Origin: Saturnia japonica
Lineage: Eukaryota > Arthropoda > Insecta > Lepidoptera > Saturniidae
NCBI GenBank assembly: GCA_033032175.1
Contig: CM065307.1
Location: forward strand, 992,001-1,056,000
Direction: 5' to 3'
DNA: 64,000 nt
Shown here: piece after piece, positions 45,193 to 56,158 of the stretch
Layout: every line of letters begins with the position of its first letter
Position numbering within the stretch: position 1 is the stretch's first letter
Translations under genes and position numbers: made by a program
The notes under the pieces: model-generated
What the model was told of the DNA's origin: nothing
The model's database searches: none
What the model saw: the letters and a program-made list of their open reading frames with translations, nothing else

Positions 45193-45634
45193 ATAATGAT
45201 GATGATAAAGCACAAGTAAGGAATTTTTAGTAGCATATTGGCACTTGAGAGCCGTTTCCACCTTTTTCACTAACTGTCGTATATTGCAGAGATCGGCTGG
45301 CCCCATTGTTAATGGTGTAGACGTTACTAAATAGGTACACTAAATCACTTCATATTCACAAGGACATTGCTTCGCTGACCGTGTTCTACCGTCTGTATTA
45401 TGGCTAGTATTCTAAAGACGTATTCAACTCAAATTCCCTCATCTCCCTTCTATAACAGAACTACACGCGTTGGGTTTCAGAGTCACAGCTTTACGGTAAC
45501 TATCTCGGTAAAAACAAAGAAAATTAATTTAATATCTTTACAGTACTTTGAAGCTGTGAGACCGTTTACAGTATTTTCAAATAGTAGGGTTTCATATAAT
45601 ATATTTATTGACAAAATAAGAAAGCGTTATCATA
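45193..45634. other. unassigned DNA upstream of the tRNA gene
   Basis: An 89-codon frame at 45400-45669 runs into the tRNA gene. Its NRTTR-like segment resembles the LINE C-terminus at 15494-15742, so this may be a very decayed LINE remnant. Confidence 0.35.
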
Positions 45635-45716
45635 GCAGTCGTGGCCGAGCGGTTAAGGCGTCTGACTAGAAATCAGATTCCCTCTGGGAGCGTAGGTTCG
45701 AATCCTACCGACTGCG
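45635..45716 (+). tRNA. tRNA-Ser-AGA: tRNA-Ser (anticodon AGA)
   Basis: 82 nt, no intron. The acceptor stem GCAGTCG (45635-45641) pairs with CGACTGC (45709-45715), with discriminator G at 45716. The A-box TGGCCGAGCGG is at 45642-45652 and the B-box GGTTCGAATCC at 45695-45705. The anticodon stem TCTGA/TCAGA encloses loop CTAGAAA, with anticodon AGA at 45668-45670, which reads serine UCU codons. A long variable arm (TTCCCTCTGGGAG region) is typical of tRNA-Ser. All stems pair, so this looks like a functional pol III gene and not a SINE head. It is the only convincing host gene in the window. Confidence 0.95.
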
Positions 45717-45725
45717 GGTGTATTA

Positions 45726-45731
45726 TTTTTT
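45726..45731 (+). terminator. pol III T-run terminator
   Basis: Six T residues 10 bp downstream of the tRNA-Ser 3' end, the usual RNA polymerase III stop signal. Confidence 0.85.
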
Positions 45732-45979
45732 ATTTACACTTTGATTGCTTTGGTGAAAGATGGTAAATACGAAGGAATTTAAGGCCGACATTCCGATTTA
45801 TTCTATTCCATGAATTTTTTTTTACATTTATGTCCACGTCAATCTACGACATAGTTATTCGACAATTTCTAGTGCCTAAAAATCTGTAGTTCATTCAGTA
45901 CATTTTGAAGTTAGAAAAATATTACTCAGGGCGTTCAGGTTTCCTGAAGATGTTTCCCTTTTTGAAGTGAAAAATTTTA

Positions 45980-46262
45980 GCCGCAATGAGCAATTTTTGG
46001 TAGAGAAAAACTTATGGGTTCGCGTGACCTTCACGTCACCGATGACCTCAACATGCTCGTGACGCATTGTGCTTGCGTCAGACTAGCGTCGCGTAGTTTA
46101 GTGTGCTCTGTGTACATGTATACGTATATATACACTAATACATTGTATATAATAGACTGTATCATAGGCATATTTGATTTTTTAATGGGTAGAATCTTGT
46201 AAATTCGCGTCACCGACAGCCTCTGCAATAATTCAGACTACTTTTGTATGCTGTCTCTGTTT
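45980..46262 (+). repeat. dispersed repeat family Y, copy 4
   Basis: Starts GCCGCAATGAGCAATTTTTG. Contains GTCACCGATGACCTCAACAT, GCTCGTGACGCATTGTGCTT, GTGTACATGTATACGTATAT and CGTCACCGACAGCCTCTG. The 3' end is shorter than in the other copies. Confidence 0.8.
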
Positions 46263-46593
46263 TTCTTTATACTAACTAGCTCAGCCTAATTTATACACAG
46301 TAGCTGATGCAAAGTATAGTGCAGTCCAGAAACAAAGGTAAATAACGTGATATTTTCCATCGGCATTACGCCGGCCTGCAGAAATACACATTCACGCATA
46401 ATTTGAAGGATCTGATATTGTATCAGAGTGGGTTTAATACTACGCCAAAAATAACAATTTGCTTCATAATAAGCCAGTGCCTGTACACTGTTATATATAG
46501 GAAATTGTTAATTTTAAATAAAAACATATTGAATCTTCTTTATTTCAATATGAACATTCTTTATTTTCTAGCATAAATACGGAATAACTTGTA
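46263..46593. other. unassigned DNA
   Basis: No gene or repeat recognised. Confidence 0.45.
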
Positions 46594-46665
46594 CAGTAAG
46601 TGATGTAGATAATACTTATTGTTTAGGTTCATGAATACTGCAAATGTCAAACAGAAAACAGTCAA
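46594..46665 (+). repeat. fragment of repeat family X
   Basis: AAGTGATGTAGATAATACTT then ATTGTTTAGGTTCATGAATA and TGTCAAACAGAAAACAGTC is the internal X block, without either end of the family. Confidence 0.65.
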
Positions 46666-47724
46666 TATGATTAATTTAAAAAATATTATTTTATTTTGCA
46701 TATACCACAGGAGCAAACATTACTGATAAATGTTGGCTGTTGGTTGAGACTGGATTCGTGATCTAACCAATTAATTATATCTTACATAGAGCTTCAGACG
46801 CTTGTCGCTGCTAATTAATATTCTATACAGTGCAGTTGGTATTGGAACACGGTGAGGAGTGTTACTGGTCTCAGTAGATTGATAGTATACCAATAAGCTT
46901 TAACATGTGCAATATGATAATAATATTTGGGGGCAACCTTATGTTTATGTATATGTCGGAGCAGGTAGGATGTATGGGCGTGTTTCGAATCATGATATAG
47001 CCTTTAGCGAGACCTTTTGTAGTAGGGCACCGGATGAACCAAGGCGGCACATGATTTAGGGCGGCACGTCATCTAGGGCGGCCCTTGAATGATTACGACA
47101 GGACACTTACACTTACACTTTGATAGAATGATCCCAATAATACGAACAAACAGGGTATATGCATTGTACAACGTTCTCTAATGCGCGAGCGCGAGCGGAA
47201 AGTTGTAGGTAGCGGTAGATTTAAAACATTTAATTTTAGACTGCCTTCGAGCGACGACATGTTACAAACATGTTTTGACTACGAACTATGTCAAATTGTG
47301 TTATTGTGATCATAGATGGCCCTTTACTCCGTCATATATGATCCTACAGACTAAGTAAATATTTAATTTAAGTTTATAATATTCCAACATAGCGTCCGTA
47401 CATTGTCATTACTAGATACGTAATAATTGCTGCTCTTTTTTTTTAGGTCCGTTCCTCGGTGTGATACTCTTTAGTGTGGCAGCCGCCCGCGCAATACAGG
47501 CGACACTGCAATTGCAATTACTTAGCTACCTACATACATCATTACACACAATATGTTCATACGTATGTGCACACCAAACAGGTACATAGGTTCTGTAAGG
47601 AACCTTTTTTAATTTTCTTTTTTAGGCTAGTTAGTGTAGACCATATTTCAGATCACTAAATACATATACACATATTTCTTCCTTCCTTCCAGGAGACAGG
47701 GACATGTATATATGTATATGTTAG
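46666..47724. other. unassigned DNA with a short triple repeat
   Basis: At about 47040-47090 the motif AGGGCGGCAC/AAGGCGGCAC recurs three times at about 17-bp spacing. Otherwise no gene or repeat recognised. A T-run followed by AGGTCC near 47448 resembles a splice acceptor by chance only. Confidence 0.45.
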
Positions 47725-47930
47725 TTTAGCTCGAATCTTACAGATAGGGAATTAGTCGGATCGCGACTTCTTTGTAATCGCGGCAACAGCCCAAGCCGAG
47801 GTCTAGCCACTTGGCACCCTTGCGCGCTAACTAGCCATAAAAAAAGCCATCAGTGGCTCTGTTTTTGCATAGGGCCCCTCAGGCTAACAGTAAGGTCAGA
47901 GAAAAAAAGATCTTTTTTTAACTGATTTCA
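47725..47930 (+). repeat. dispersed repeat family V, copy 1
   Basis: TTAGTTTAGCTCGAATCTTA, GATAGGGAATTAGTCGGATC, CGGCAACAGCCCAAGCC, GGTCTAGCCACTTGGCACCC and TCAGGCTAACAGTAAGGTCA. Matches in order at 50691-50905 and 53105-53330. Confidence 0.7.
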
Positions 47931-48439
47931 ATATTAGCCCTAAGGGCTTTGACATCTTCACCGAGCCTTGTGGCAAACGTAGAATTCATTCAGCCATTAT
48001 AGCAACTAGCTTAATGGTGCTAAAGTGGATGAACTTCGGCTTGGGCTGTTGCCTCAAATTTTTGTCTTATTAGTAAAAAAAGAGTTAAGTTCCGAACCTA
48101 TGTACTCACAGTATGGGTATGCATGCATCTGTGAAGTGCAGTGTAATGTACGTTGTATTAGTAAAAGGTAGAGTTGCTGCATTGAGCAAGCAGCGGGTTT
48201 GAGTGCTTCTTTTTGGAGAATCAGACCTAAATAACCGTTGCTCGTTATTGATTCTATATTTATACTGTTCCCTCTTCTAATATAATTATATATGGTCCAA
48301 CCTATAGCGATGCGTAATTGCTTGCTCGCGTGCATTTATTCGTAGATAATAGAGCTCTAGATGTGGTATTTGGTATAGAACATTTGAAGATAAGTTGTGG
48401 CAGACTTCTGGTTTGATAGTCGCAGGCTATCTTGAGGGG

Positions 48440-48745
48440 AAATGTTTGCAGCATTCAAGATCAGGTTAGGTCACATATTCCATAACAATTATCTCTTTAT
48501 GATAGGGGAAAGAACATGTCCGCTGTGTGACAATTTGTCAGTTCACTGATGATATTTATCATTTTTTGTGGGAAAGTGTCCAGACCGAGGAGTTGCTTTA
48601 AAAATGCTCTTGTAGTTCTGAATGAACGTAGGAGAGATCAATAATATTTTGAGAGAACCCGGGTCTAACGTGGCCCGGATAATTTATAAATTTGTTTCGT
48701 TGCTGTATAAATTGAATTAACATTTACAACTTTATCTAATGAATT
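48440..48745 (+). pseudogene. LINE (R1-like) ORF2 C-terminal fragment
   Basis: Plus-strand translation gives FAAFKIRLGHIFHNNYLFMI then GERTCPLCDN, a C-x-x-C followed by DDIYHFLWECPDREELL. The H and C complete the C-P-x-C...H-x-x-x-x-C finger found after the reverse transcriptase in many LINEs. It continues NILREPGSNVARIIYKFVSL. Two or three frameshifts are needed. The reverse transcriptase itself is absent. The closest analogue I recall is the R1/LOA group, but assignment below LINE is tentative. Confidence 0.7.
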
Positions 48746-49964
48746 AATTTCTCCTATGAGGCTGGCATAGTCATCAGGGATGTACTAAAGCTTCGTTAAA
48801 ATTAGTATTTCATAGCTGTAACAAACATTTTACAGTTTAAACACGTGCACATATTTATTTAAAAAATTGTTGAATTATAAATGCATTAACAGAAACAATG
48901 AATCTTTTATATTTGCAAATTCTTGGCCAAGGAACATCCTTTAACATTCAAAATAAATAAAAACATCTTTATACGGCGCAAATGAAAATTTGCGGTAAAG
49001 GTTTTGGCACGACAGCTTTGATTCTACAAATCTTTTTAACTGATTCAACGTTCTCGGCGACTCGACAAAACTAATTGCACGGGTATGAAATAAATTTCAG
49101 CGCTGCAGCAAAAAATGCTACAGCAAGTGGATGAGTCAAGCGCTTATTGGGCTTCGGGAATTAGCAATAAACCTAGTATCGTACTAAGCTGGTCTAATTC
49201 ATAAGAGTTTGTTCTATTTCTTCTAATAAGAAAATACTTCCCTTCGTGTAATCTTTCAAGACTGTAATTCCTCAGGTGTGCTAAAGATTTTGGTTATCGG
49301 TCAGTGAGTGGGTCTTTTATTATGAAGACTGTATCATTTTATTGCCTTAACCATACATTTAAATATATTTACTGTTGTATGAGGTCATAGAAAGTGTTAG
49401 AGTATGATACTTAAAACTTTTTCAAGAAAAAAGTAAAGGAAAAGAAAAGATCTGTACTTGACAGCATTTATTTTTAACTTTTCCACGCTTTATCGGTAGG
49501 TATTAAATCACATCGATTTACATCGCAGTTATATCATGGTTGAAAACATATTTCCTCATTCGTAGGTGAAAATTATATGGATTATTTGTCGATTTCGAGT
49601 TTCAATCAATGTTCCTGTTCGTTGTCAGTTGCATACGAGACTCCAGGACCTTATTTCATTTCGTCCTTTTTTACCAAATTAATATTAAGATTTTTGTTAT
49701 TGCAGTTTACGCAATTTCTCATGACTTAGTCCATTATCAAACTAGTAACGCGTTCGATCAACCGGAAAGGTGTTCAGCACGGTTTCAATTACTCGATCGT
49801 CTTTTGCCATCTGGCAGCACGGTTACACCCTTTCAAGCGTACCGTTTCACTGGAAACGGATATAACCTCAAGAGTTAAATAGTTATTCCATCTATTTCAT
49901 CAGTAGTATATGTTATTTCTTTTAAAAAGTTGTTGAATTATTTTAAAGGTATTATTTAGCTAGA
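48746..49964. other. unassigned AT-rich DNA
   Basis: An 89-codon frame (49609-49878) has no recognisable domain. No repeat established. Confidence 0.45.
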
Positions 49965-50165
49965 CTTACCATCATCGTTACCTCAGCCGAATGACGAAAG
50001 CTAGACTCTACTACTAGACATAGGCCTCGCCCAAAGGTCACCACAACGACCGGCATCTATGGGCTTCTCACAACTATTAACAGGTCGTGAGTCTGCCGAC
50101 GCTGCGTCTTTCGGTATGTCATCACCACCCTAGAACTCTTTGGTTCCATCGTGCACGCATCAAGT
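49965..50165 (-). pseudogene. RTE-like LINE 3' end fragment, third lineage
   Basis: ACTACTAGACATAGGCCTCG then CCCAAAGGTCACC parallels the 3' end of RTE copies 1 and 2 (CTGCTGAACATAGGCCTCCC). GCCGACGCTGCGTCTTTCGG and CACCCTAGAACTCTTTGGTT parallel their next coding segments (CTACGCTGCGCTTTCCGGTG, CCACTCGAGAACC). So this is the last 200 bp of a related but divergent element, in the same minus orientation. Confidence 0.65.
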
Positions 50166-50454
50166 GACGGAAGTTAAACATCAATGTTAATAAAGTAAAA
50201 TCATTTTACAGACCTTTTTAAATTGTTTAAAAATAATTGAAATTTGTGTAAATAAACATTATTTTAATTTGATTATATTAATTGTTGGAACGCGGGAAAA
50301 AATATTTTGAGTTATTTTTGTTTTATTACACCAAAGAAGAAATTACCTCATTCTTACCTGGACACATAAGTAAACACATTTATTTAAATTAAATTATGAA
50401 TCCATAGCATACACAACTTAGCAAGCTTGCTGTATCTCATTACTAAAGTCTGCG

Positions 50455-50690
50455 CTTTAAGATAGGCGTACTTCAAGGTTCAATTTTTAACCCCATTATT
50501 TTTCTTTTATACAGTGCAGATATCACTTGTTGTATCAAAAATTGTAAATATCATTTATAAGCTGATAATTTGCAAGTATACATACCAATAAACAGTTCAG
50601 ATGTTGCCAATTCCGTAAAGAAACTAAATGATGACTTGGATAATATTTATTAATGGTCCACTGAAAACTCTCTTATACTTAATCCTACAG
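50455..50690 (+). pseudogene. jockey-type reverse transcriptase fragment
   Basis: Translates as IGVLQGSIFNPIIFLLYSAD then ITCCIKNCKYHL, a stop, ADNLQVYIPINSS, VKKLNDDLDNIY and WSTENSLILNPTES. This is palm motif B (G-V-P-Q-G-S), motif C (Y-A-D-D, here stop-A-D-N) and the following helix of jockey-type LINEs. Both the lost Tyr and the Asp-to-Asn change in motif C mark it as dead. The V repeat follows immediately. Confidence 0.75.
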
Positions 50691-50905
50691 AGTCTACGTA
50701 CGAGTAGTTTAGCTCGAATTTCTATGGATATGGAATTAGTCAGTTCGCGATTTTGGCGAATTCCGCCATTTTGGCACCCTGGAGCATGTTGCCACGCTTT
50801 CACGGCTGAGTGCCTTAAGCGCTCGCTCCCAGTATACGGTGAAGCTGTAAAAGTCGTCTGAGGCTCCAGGGCACTTATGGCAAACAGTATAGTCAGTTCT
50901 TAAAA
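50691..50905 (+). repeat. dispersed repeat family V, copy 2
   Basis: AGTTTAGCTCGAATTTCTAT, GGATATGGAATTAGTCAGTT, TTTTGGCACCCTGGAGC and CAGGGCACTTATGGC match V copies 1 and 3. Confidence 0.65.
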
Positions 50906-51679
50906 GTAAAATAATAACGATTTTTTTGGAAATTTAATCCCCGAGCTGGTGAAAAGGAGGATGAATTTTTGTATGAAACTTATTAAGATTAAGTTAAAAA
51001 GTAAAAAGGCATGTTTCATAGATTTTTTCAAATTTAATACCTACGGGTGTACAAACTCAATTATGACGCAAGCGAAGAACAGGTTTTTCTAATTTCTTTA
51101 ACAAACTCGATGTTTATTTAGTTCTGGTGCTTATAACTAGTCGCATATGTGTAAACATTCCGTCCACTGGAAACATCTGTCTGCGAAAGGAAATTAAAAG
51201 CCAGCCGTTAATTAAGCTCTCCGCTCTTTGCAACTGCCGATGAAATAATTACACATTTACCGGTTTATCTTAGTCTACACTTATATGTACACTACTCTAG
51301 ACTAAATAAAAATAAAAACCAATTCGACCAGTGACTTTTTAATCATGGACTATTTTCTGTTTTGTCTTTCTTTTACGATTACTATAAGTTTTATTGAAAA
51401 TTCTTATAGCTTATAATTTGAACTATGACTTAACTATTCTGTGTACGAAATTTCATAAAAATTTGTGAAGTCGGGTTAAGAGTTAAATCCGGACAGACGA
51501 ACAACATATTTTAAATATCATACGTGGTCAGTGTCCTCTACATAGGATCTTTTTTGCCTTTAAATTAACCGGCGGGTGACAGCCGTGGATTGAAGCGGTG
51601 GCGGTAAGATTCGCAAGTGCGTTCAACCGACGACAATTTGTATTTCACGCGAGCTGAGCCACGGGCACAAATAGTATAT
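50906..51679. other. unassigned DNA with a scrap of family X
   Basis: AATTCGACCAGTGACTTTTT then AATCATGGACTATTTTCTGT at 51322-51361 is the reversed 3' part of X. The rest is unassigned, with retroposon-like text near 50930-51080. Confidence 0.45.
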
Positions 51680-51960
51680 CTATACATATACATAAAACAG
51701 TAACTAACTGACTGACATATCAACGCACAGTCCAAACTACTGGAGCTAGGACCGTGAACATTTTCATGCGGATTCCTTTTACACTGTAGATGAACGTTAT
51801 GGAATGTGGTGAAAAGGGGCAGCAGTCTTGTATCAAAACCTCTTATTTTGAAGACAGAGCTATAAAAATTAGTTTTTGCAATTTATTTACAAAGTAAAAA
51901 AGATGGGACATGACTCAATTACAACGCGAGCGAAGCTACGGGAAAGGTGAGAGTTTTGTT
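51680..51960 (+). repeat. retroposon-like repeat fragment
   Basis: TAACTAACTGACTGACATAT then CAACGCACAGTCCAAACTAC, TGGAGCTAGGACCGTGAACA, TTTTACACTGTAGATGAACG and finally GCGAGCGAAGCTACGGG follow a pattern common to lepidopteran repeats. No second copy in the window. Confidence 0.45.
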
Positions 51961-53104
51961 ACAACATTGTATTTATAGGAATACAAGACTCAACCATTTA
52001 GATTGTCTTTCAAAATTTTTCTTTACCACCATCCAACAGTGTCACTAATTAAATTTGACTTAGAGATATGCCACTTATCGTAAATGTTAACCATGAAGAC
52101 TGACAGTAACAAAAGGTCTTTCTGCTATTAATAAACAGTAATTGTACAGCGTTAGAATTAGAAATAAAATGGCTGAGCTTATGACGCAGTAAAACATTTT
52201 GTGCAACCGTAGCACTGTGCTGACTGACATTTCTAAAATTTTAGTTAAAACAAATCATAGTTGCCACTTGGCTAGCTACCACCATCTATGGTTAGAAATC
52301 TGCCACCGAGTATCATTGCAATTAAGAATTTATATTTGGATTCTAGAGAGTTCTCTAACTTAATAATTATTTGGAATTGAAAAATATACTATTTTTGTAA
52401 CTTCTGCAACAAATCAAATTTAAAGAAAGTTAGCAAACGAAGCAATCCAGAAGTTGAATCAAATTATTACAATTTCCTTATGGGAGCTGAATATTAATCA
52501 AGCAGTTTTGCCGATTTAGCATTTAGTTTGACAGATTTATCAGTGTAATTCTAGGATACTGTAATATATGGGCTTGCCATAATGAGAGACCGCTATGGAA
52601 TTCCAGTACCATTTAAGATTTACAAGTAGGGTAAATTTAATATTCATCAATTAAAATCAGTATTATAAATTAGATAATATTTAACTTTACAGAAAGAAAG
52701 AAATAGAGCAAATTTAATTAATGTTGAAAACACGGATATAATTACAAATACGAGTTACAATAAATTGCAGTATGGTTTTCAGTCGAGCCTACACTAAATA
52801 CTAATGGTCTTAGATTAGATTAGATCAGCCTAGGAAGATTTAAACAAAATATATAAGTGAAGTAAAGGTACTTATCGTTGTATATTACAGAGGATAAAAT
52901 TAATGTTTCGGTGTCAGCGGTGCAAATATAAATGAAGCAAGCAATGAGCATTAGTCTGTTCCTCTGACATGGAACCCTTGAGACAACAGTCGCTAGAGCG
53001 ATACAGTGACACTGTATTCAGAAGACCAAATTAACAAATTCCTAATAATAATAATAATATACGTATGTTTTTCCCGTTGTCCCAGAAGGTAACATGAGGT
53101 ATGC
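51961..53104. other. unassigned AT-rich DNA
   Basis: A short (TAA)n run at about 53043-53058. Otherwise nothing recognised. Confidence 0.5.
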
Positions 53105-53330
53105 ATATAGTTATAGATCGAATTGCGGATAGGTAATTAGCCAGATTGCGAATTTTAACATGTAAGGAAACAGCAACCCGTGGTTTGGCCACTTCAGCAC
53201 CTCTGAGCTTGTTTACCCTTTTACTCGGCTAAGTACATTCGACGCTCTCTTTATCTTGTCATCAGTGTCACATCAGCCTGTGAAGCTTTCAAGGTCCTAC
53301 AGGCCAACAACGTGAGTCAGTTCGAAAAAA
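53105..53330 (+). repeat. dispersed repeat family V, copy 3
   Basis: AGATCGAATTGCGGATAGG, TAATTAGCCAGATTGCGA, AACAGCAACCCGTGGTTTGG, CCACTTCAGCACCTCTGAGC and CCTACAGGCCAACAACGTGA. It is the most divergent of the three. Confidence 0.6.
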
Positions 53331-54179
53331 AGGCAGCGCTAATTAAGCATCGAGCAAAGTTGAAGGTGAGTTCTAAGTTCATTTATCACGCTTCTGTTTA
53401 CCATATAGTTACAGTTTATATTTAGTTATGAGGAACTATATTAAACTTCTCTACGAAAGTTAAACAGTTGGATACTCCAGTTTGACATAACCTTGCTTGC
53501 ACCGTTAATAAACAAGTGGCTATATCACTTTCAGTTACGACCCCTGCGAGTACGAGGGTACTCATTATTCGTTAATAACTTTCTTGTATTTAACATACGA
53601 GGTGTGAATTAACCAAGTTATTATTAAACATGTCACCAAAAGCTTTTGTAGTTCCCAAAATAGAATTTGAAAACTTAAAATAATATCTACTATAACGTGT
53701 TACAAGAGAAATATTTGTTATAAAATTTGGCAATACCTTGAAAGTGATAAATAATCAATCAATTGATAATCTTCTGCCTTTTTAGTTGTTAATTATACTC
53801 GCTGTATTCGAACCGAACCACTGTGTTAAGTGTGAAGACAGCAACGAAGCGTCGCGCGCCGAGTTGCCTATTGGAGGGAATCCGCACCTACATTCACTTG
53901 AAATTTTCACTTGTTGATAAGAGATTAATACAATAGTAATATAACTTTCACTCTAGATATATTTTTTAAAACGAATACTCTTTATCATAAGTACATAACT
54001 TACATTGTTATCAACTATTATTATAAGTAAATAGGAGGTGAAACTCAAAGCCATACATAATTAAATTATTTAATTACAAAATACTATTATAAAAGTGAAG
54101 ACTTAAGTTTAGCTAGACTGGAGAAAAAAAATCACACTTTTTGCACTTAAATGTTCTATGTAACTACTAAAAAAGCGAC
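53331..54179. other. unassigned AT-rich DNA
   Basis: No gene recognised. If a complete BEL/Pao element had been here its pol gene would fill this stretch, but I see no trace of it. Confidence 0.5.
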
Positions 54180-54425
54180 TTATTTAAACGTCAGGTTTAT
54201 ATGCAGGTCAGGCAGAAATGGAATACATCTTCGAATCCTGTCACTGTCGGAACTATAGTAGTCGTAATTACCGACAATTCGCCTCCTTTGTCTTGGCCGT
54301 TAGCAATCGTAGAAAAGGTTCACCCAGCAAAGGATGGAATTGTGCGTGTCGCCACTATTAGAACGGCAAAAGGAACGACATATTTACGTCTTGTTGTTCG
54401 ACTTTGCCCTCTTCCTAGCCAATAA
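54180..54425 (+). pseudogene. BEL/Pao retrotransposon pol, C-terminal end (DUF5641-like)
   Basis: A 74-codon frame from 54201 reads MQVRQKWNTSSNPVTVGTIV, then DNSPPLSWPLAIVEKVHPAK, DGIVRVATIRTAKGTTYLRL and VVRLCPLPSQ before a stop. This is the C-terminal domain that follows the integrase in BEL/Pao pol proteins (W-P-L-A-x-V...H-P-x-x-D-G-x-x-R-V-A-x-V-R-T). The frame is open to its natural end, but everything upstream of this domain is missing. An LTR follows about 200 bp later, in the expected order. Confidence 0.85.
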
Positions 54426-54619
54426 CCTGTGCAAATTAGCTCGGTATATTATACACCATTATTTTTTTTTAATTTTGTTTACTTATTATTTTATTTACGC
54501 ATTATGTATATTTGTTTATTATCGCTATTTATAAACCGCTACTTTATCCCCCGCTTATGATTATTTTATTTATTATTATGGTTGCTTATTAAAGGTGACC
54601 CTTTAAGGGCGGCTGGAAA

Positions 54620-54767
54620 TGGTAACGCCATCTCGCGTTTCATATATTACCTACCATCTCCCACCTCCTCCCCCGTCGTGTACGATTGGTTACCGACACC
54701 AGTCTGTCTTCGTCACGCGCTCGCACAGCGGTCGAGAATATTTTTTTTGCTCACACGCACCCCGCGC

Positions 54768-54804
<37 letters not shown>

Positions 54805-55012
54805 ATATAAGGACGGCTGCAAGACAACCAGGAGCAGATTTGCCGATACACAGCAGAACGAAACCAGGTCAGTGCACGACGTCCTTTTTCCTTCCCAACG
54901 CAACCCCGCGTCATTGTGGCATATTATAGGGCACTTCGCGTGTCCAAAACGTAAACCTCAAAATTTATACATTGTACATACGAAATAATTTGTCGTCTTC
55001 AGGTAATAGACA
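54620..55012 (+). repeat. putative BEL/Pao 3' LTR
   Basis: A purine-rich stretch (AAGGGCGGCTGGAAA, 54605-54619) is immediately followed by TGGTAACGCCATCTCGCG. The TG start after a polypurine tract, 200 bp past the pol stop, is the position of a 3' LTR. A GC-richer first half is followed by (AT)n and a GGACGGCTGCAAGAC segment that could hold the transcription start. The right end is a guess, at ATAGACA near 55012. The 5' LTR is not in the window. Confidence 0.55.
54772..54809. repeat. (AT)n microsatellite within the LTR
   Basis: About 19 AT units with one TT interruption. It lies where a TATA box would be expected in the LTR, and may have expanded from it. Confidence 0.85.
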
Positions 55013-55509
55013 ATATTTTTGTGTAGCCAAGAATAAAAAAAAACCTTAATAAGAAATCGAATTACATTTGTATTTAAAAACCGATAATGGCTTTCGATTT
55101 CATTACTTAATGTAATACTTTCATTTTAAATGCGAAATTTCCTTTGAGTTATAACACACTCTTAATTAACAACTTCAAATAGATATACAAATGTGTATGC
55201 TATTAACGTAATAGGTTTATATAAAGTTAGACAAAAATAGATTACAGAATTGATCGAAAAATTTCGTGACTAACAACAGTTTCAAACTACAACAGATAAT
55301 TTGATAGAAGGTATTACTGAAATATTACATTTAATCTATAATTTTGTTGTATTTTTAGATATTAACTAGTTTATTTTTGTAACTGACGAAGTAATTTTTA
55401 TAAATATTCAACATTATAACGATAATCGCAAACTAAACAGGTTGAGCAAAACAAGAAACCATATCACGGTGACAGAAATCAAGTTAAAATTTGTACTTAT
55501 AATTATGGA
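55013..55509. other. unassigned AT-rich DNA
   Basis: Nothing recognised. Confidence 0.5.
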
Positions 55510-56000
55510 ACGATCTCTCAACCGACGTTTTCCCTCCTTCCTGTGATGTTGGGTCCTTCGTCATCTTCTTTCCGTTTTAAAATGATTTTGGCCAGGATTC
55601 GGCCCCCTTCAGCAGGTTTAAAGAGGCTACTGATAAGCCAGCGAATGTGCAGGATAAGTACACAAAGGTCACGATACGTAATGTGGCATAGTTTGGGAGT
55701 CGCCGCAGTCACATAAGGCTTAATTTTCTTGATTAAGCCCCCTTTTGACCATATTGTATTTACAGCAGCCCACTTGAGTTCGAAGTCAGTTTAATGATTT
55801 CCAAACAGCAGTTTATTTGCAGATGGGAACTCCTCTGCGAGTTCTATTCTAAATAGCCTGATGTTGGAGCTAGTTTTTCCAGCCCCGTCTTCTTCGTATC
55901 CCTTTTTCGGCTTTTTAGTCCATGAGGTTGGTAACCATAGTGAGGGTGTCGGGTTTGTGTTTGGTTCCTTGAAACGAGGAATTTCAGTAGGAAAGCGTAA
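55510..56000 (-). pseudogene. probable LINE ORF2 C-terminal remnant
   Basis: The minus strand has MLRFPTEIPRFKEPNTNPTP and IRLFRIELAEEFPSANKLL, then a stop, WAAVN, and in another frame ALCDCGDSQTMPHITY. The C-D-C-G-x-x-Q-T-M-x-H-I block is the finger found at the end of several LINE ORF2 proteins. The upstream W-x-x-x-N and downstream parts fit that reading with two or more frameshifts. No reverse-transcriptase motif remains, so this is a tentative call. Confidence 0.45.
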
Positions 56001-56158
56001 CATCCACGACTGCAGATGCTTATGTCACTGACGGTCACCGTTACTTGTAGACTGAACTGTACTTTCCATCACAAAAATCCCAAAGCATATATTAATGACA
56101 TGTACGCTAAACGCAAGCCTTTTCTTAGGTTTACTAAAATCAAATCTTTATCATAAAT

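Noticed and set aside
47440..47460. T-run plus AG as a splice acceptor of a host exon
   Set aside because: No open frame or donor partner around it; such strings are frequent in AT-rich DNA.
54582..54988. Several overlapping frames of 63-115 codons
   Set aside because: They run through the (AT)n tract, giving Tyr-Ile repeats, within a putative LTR.
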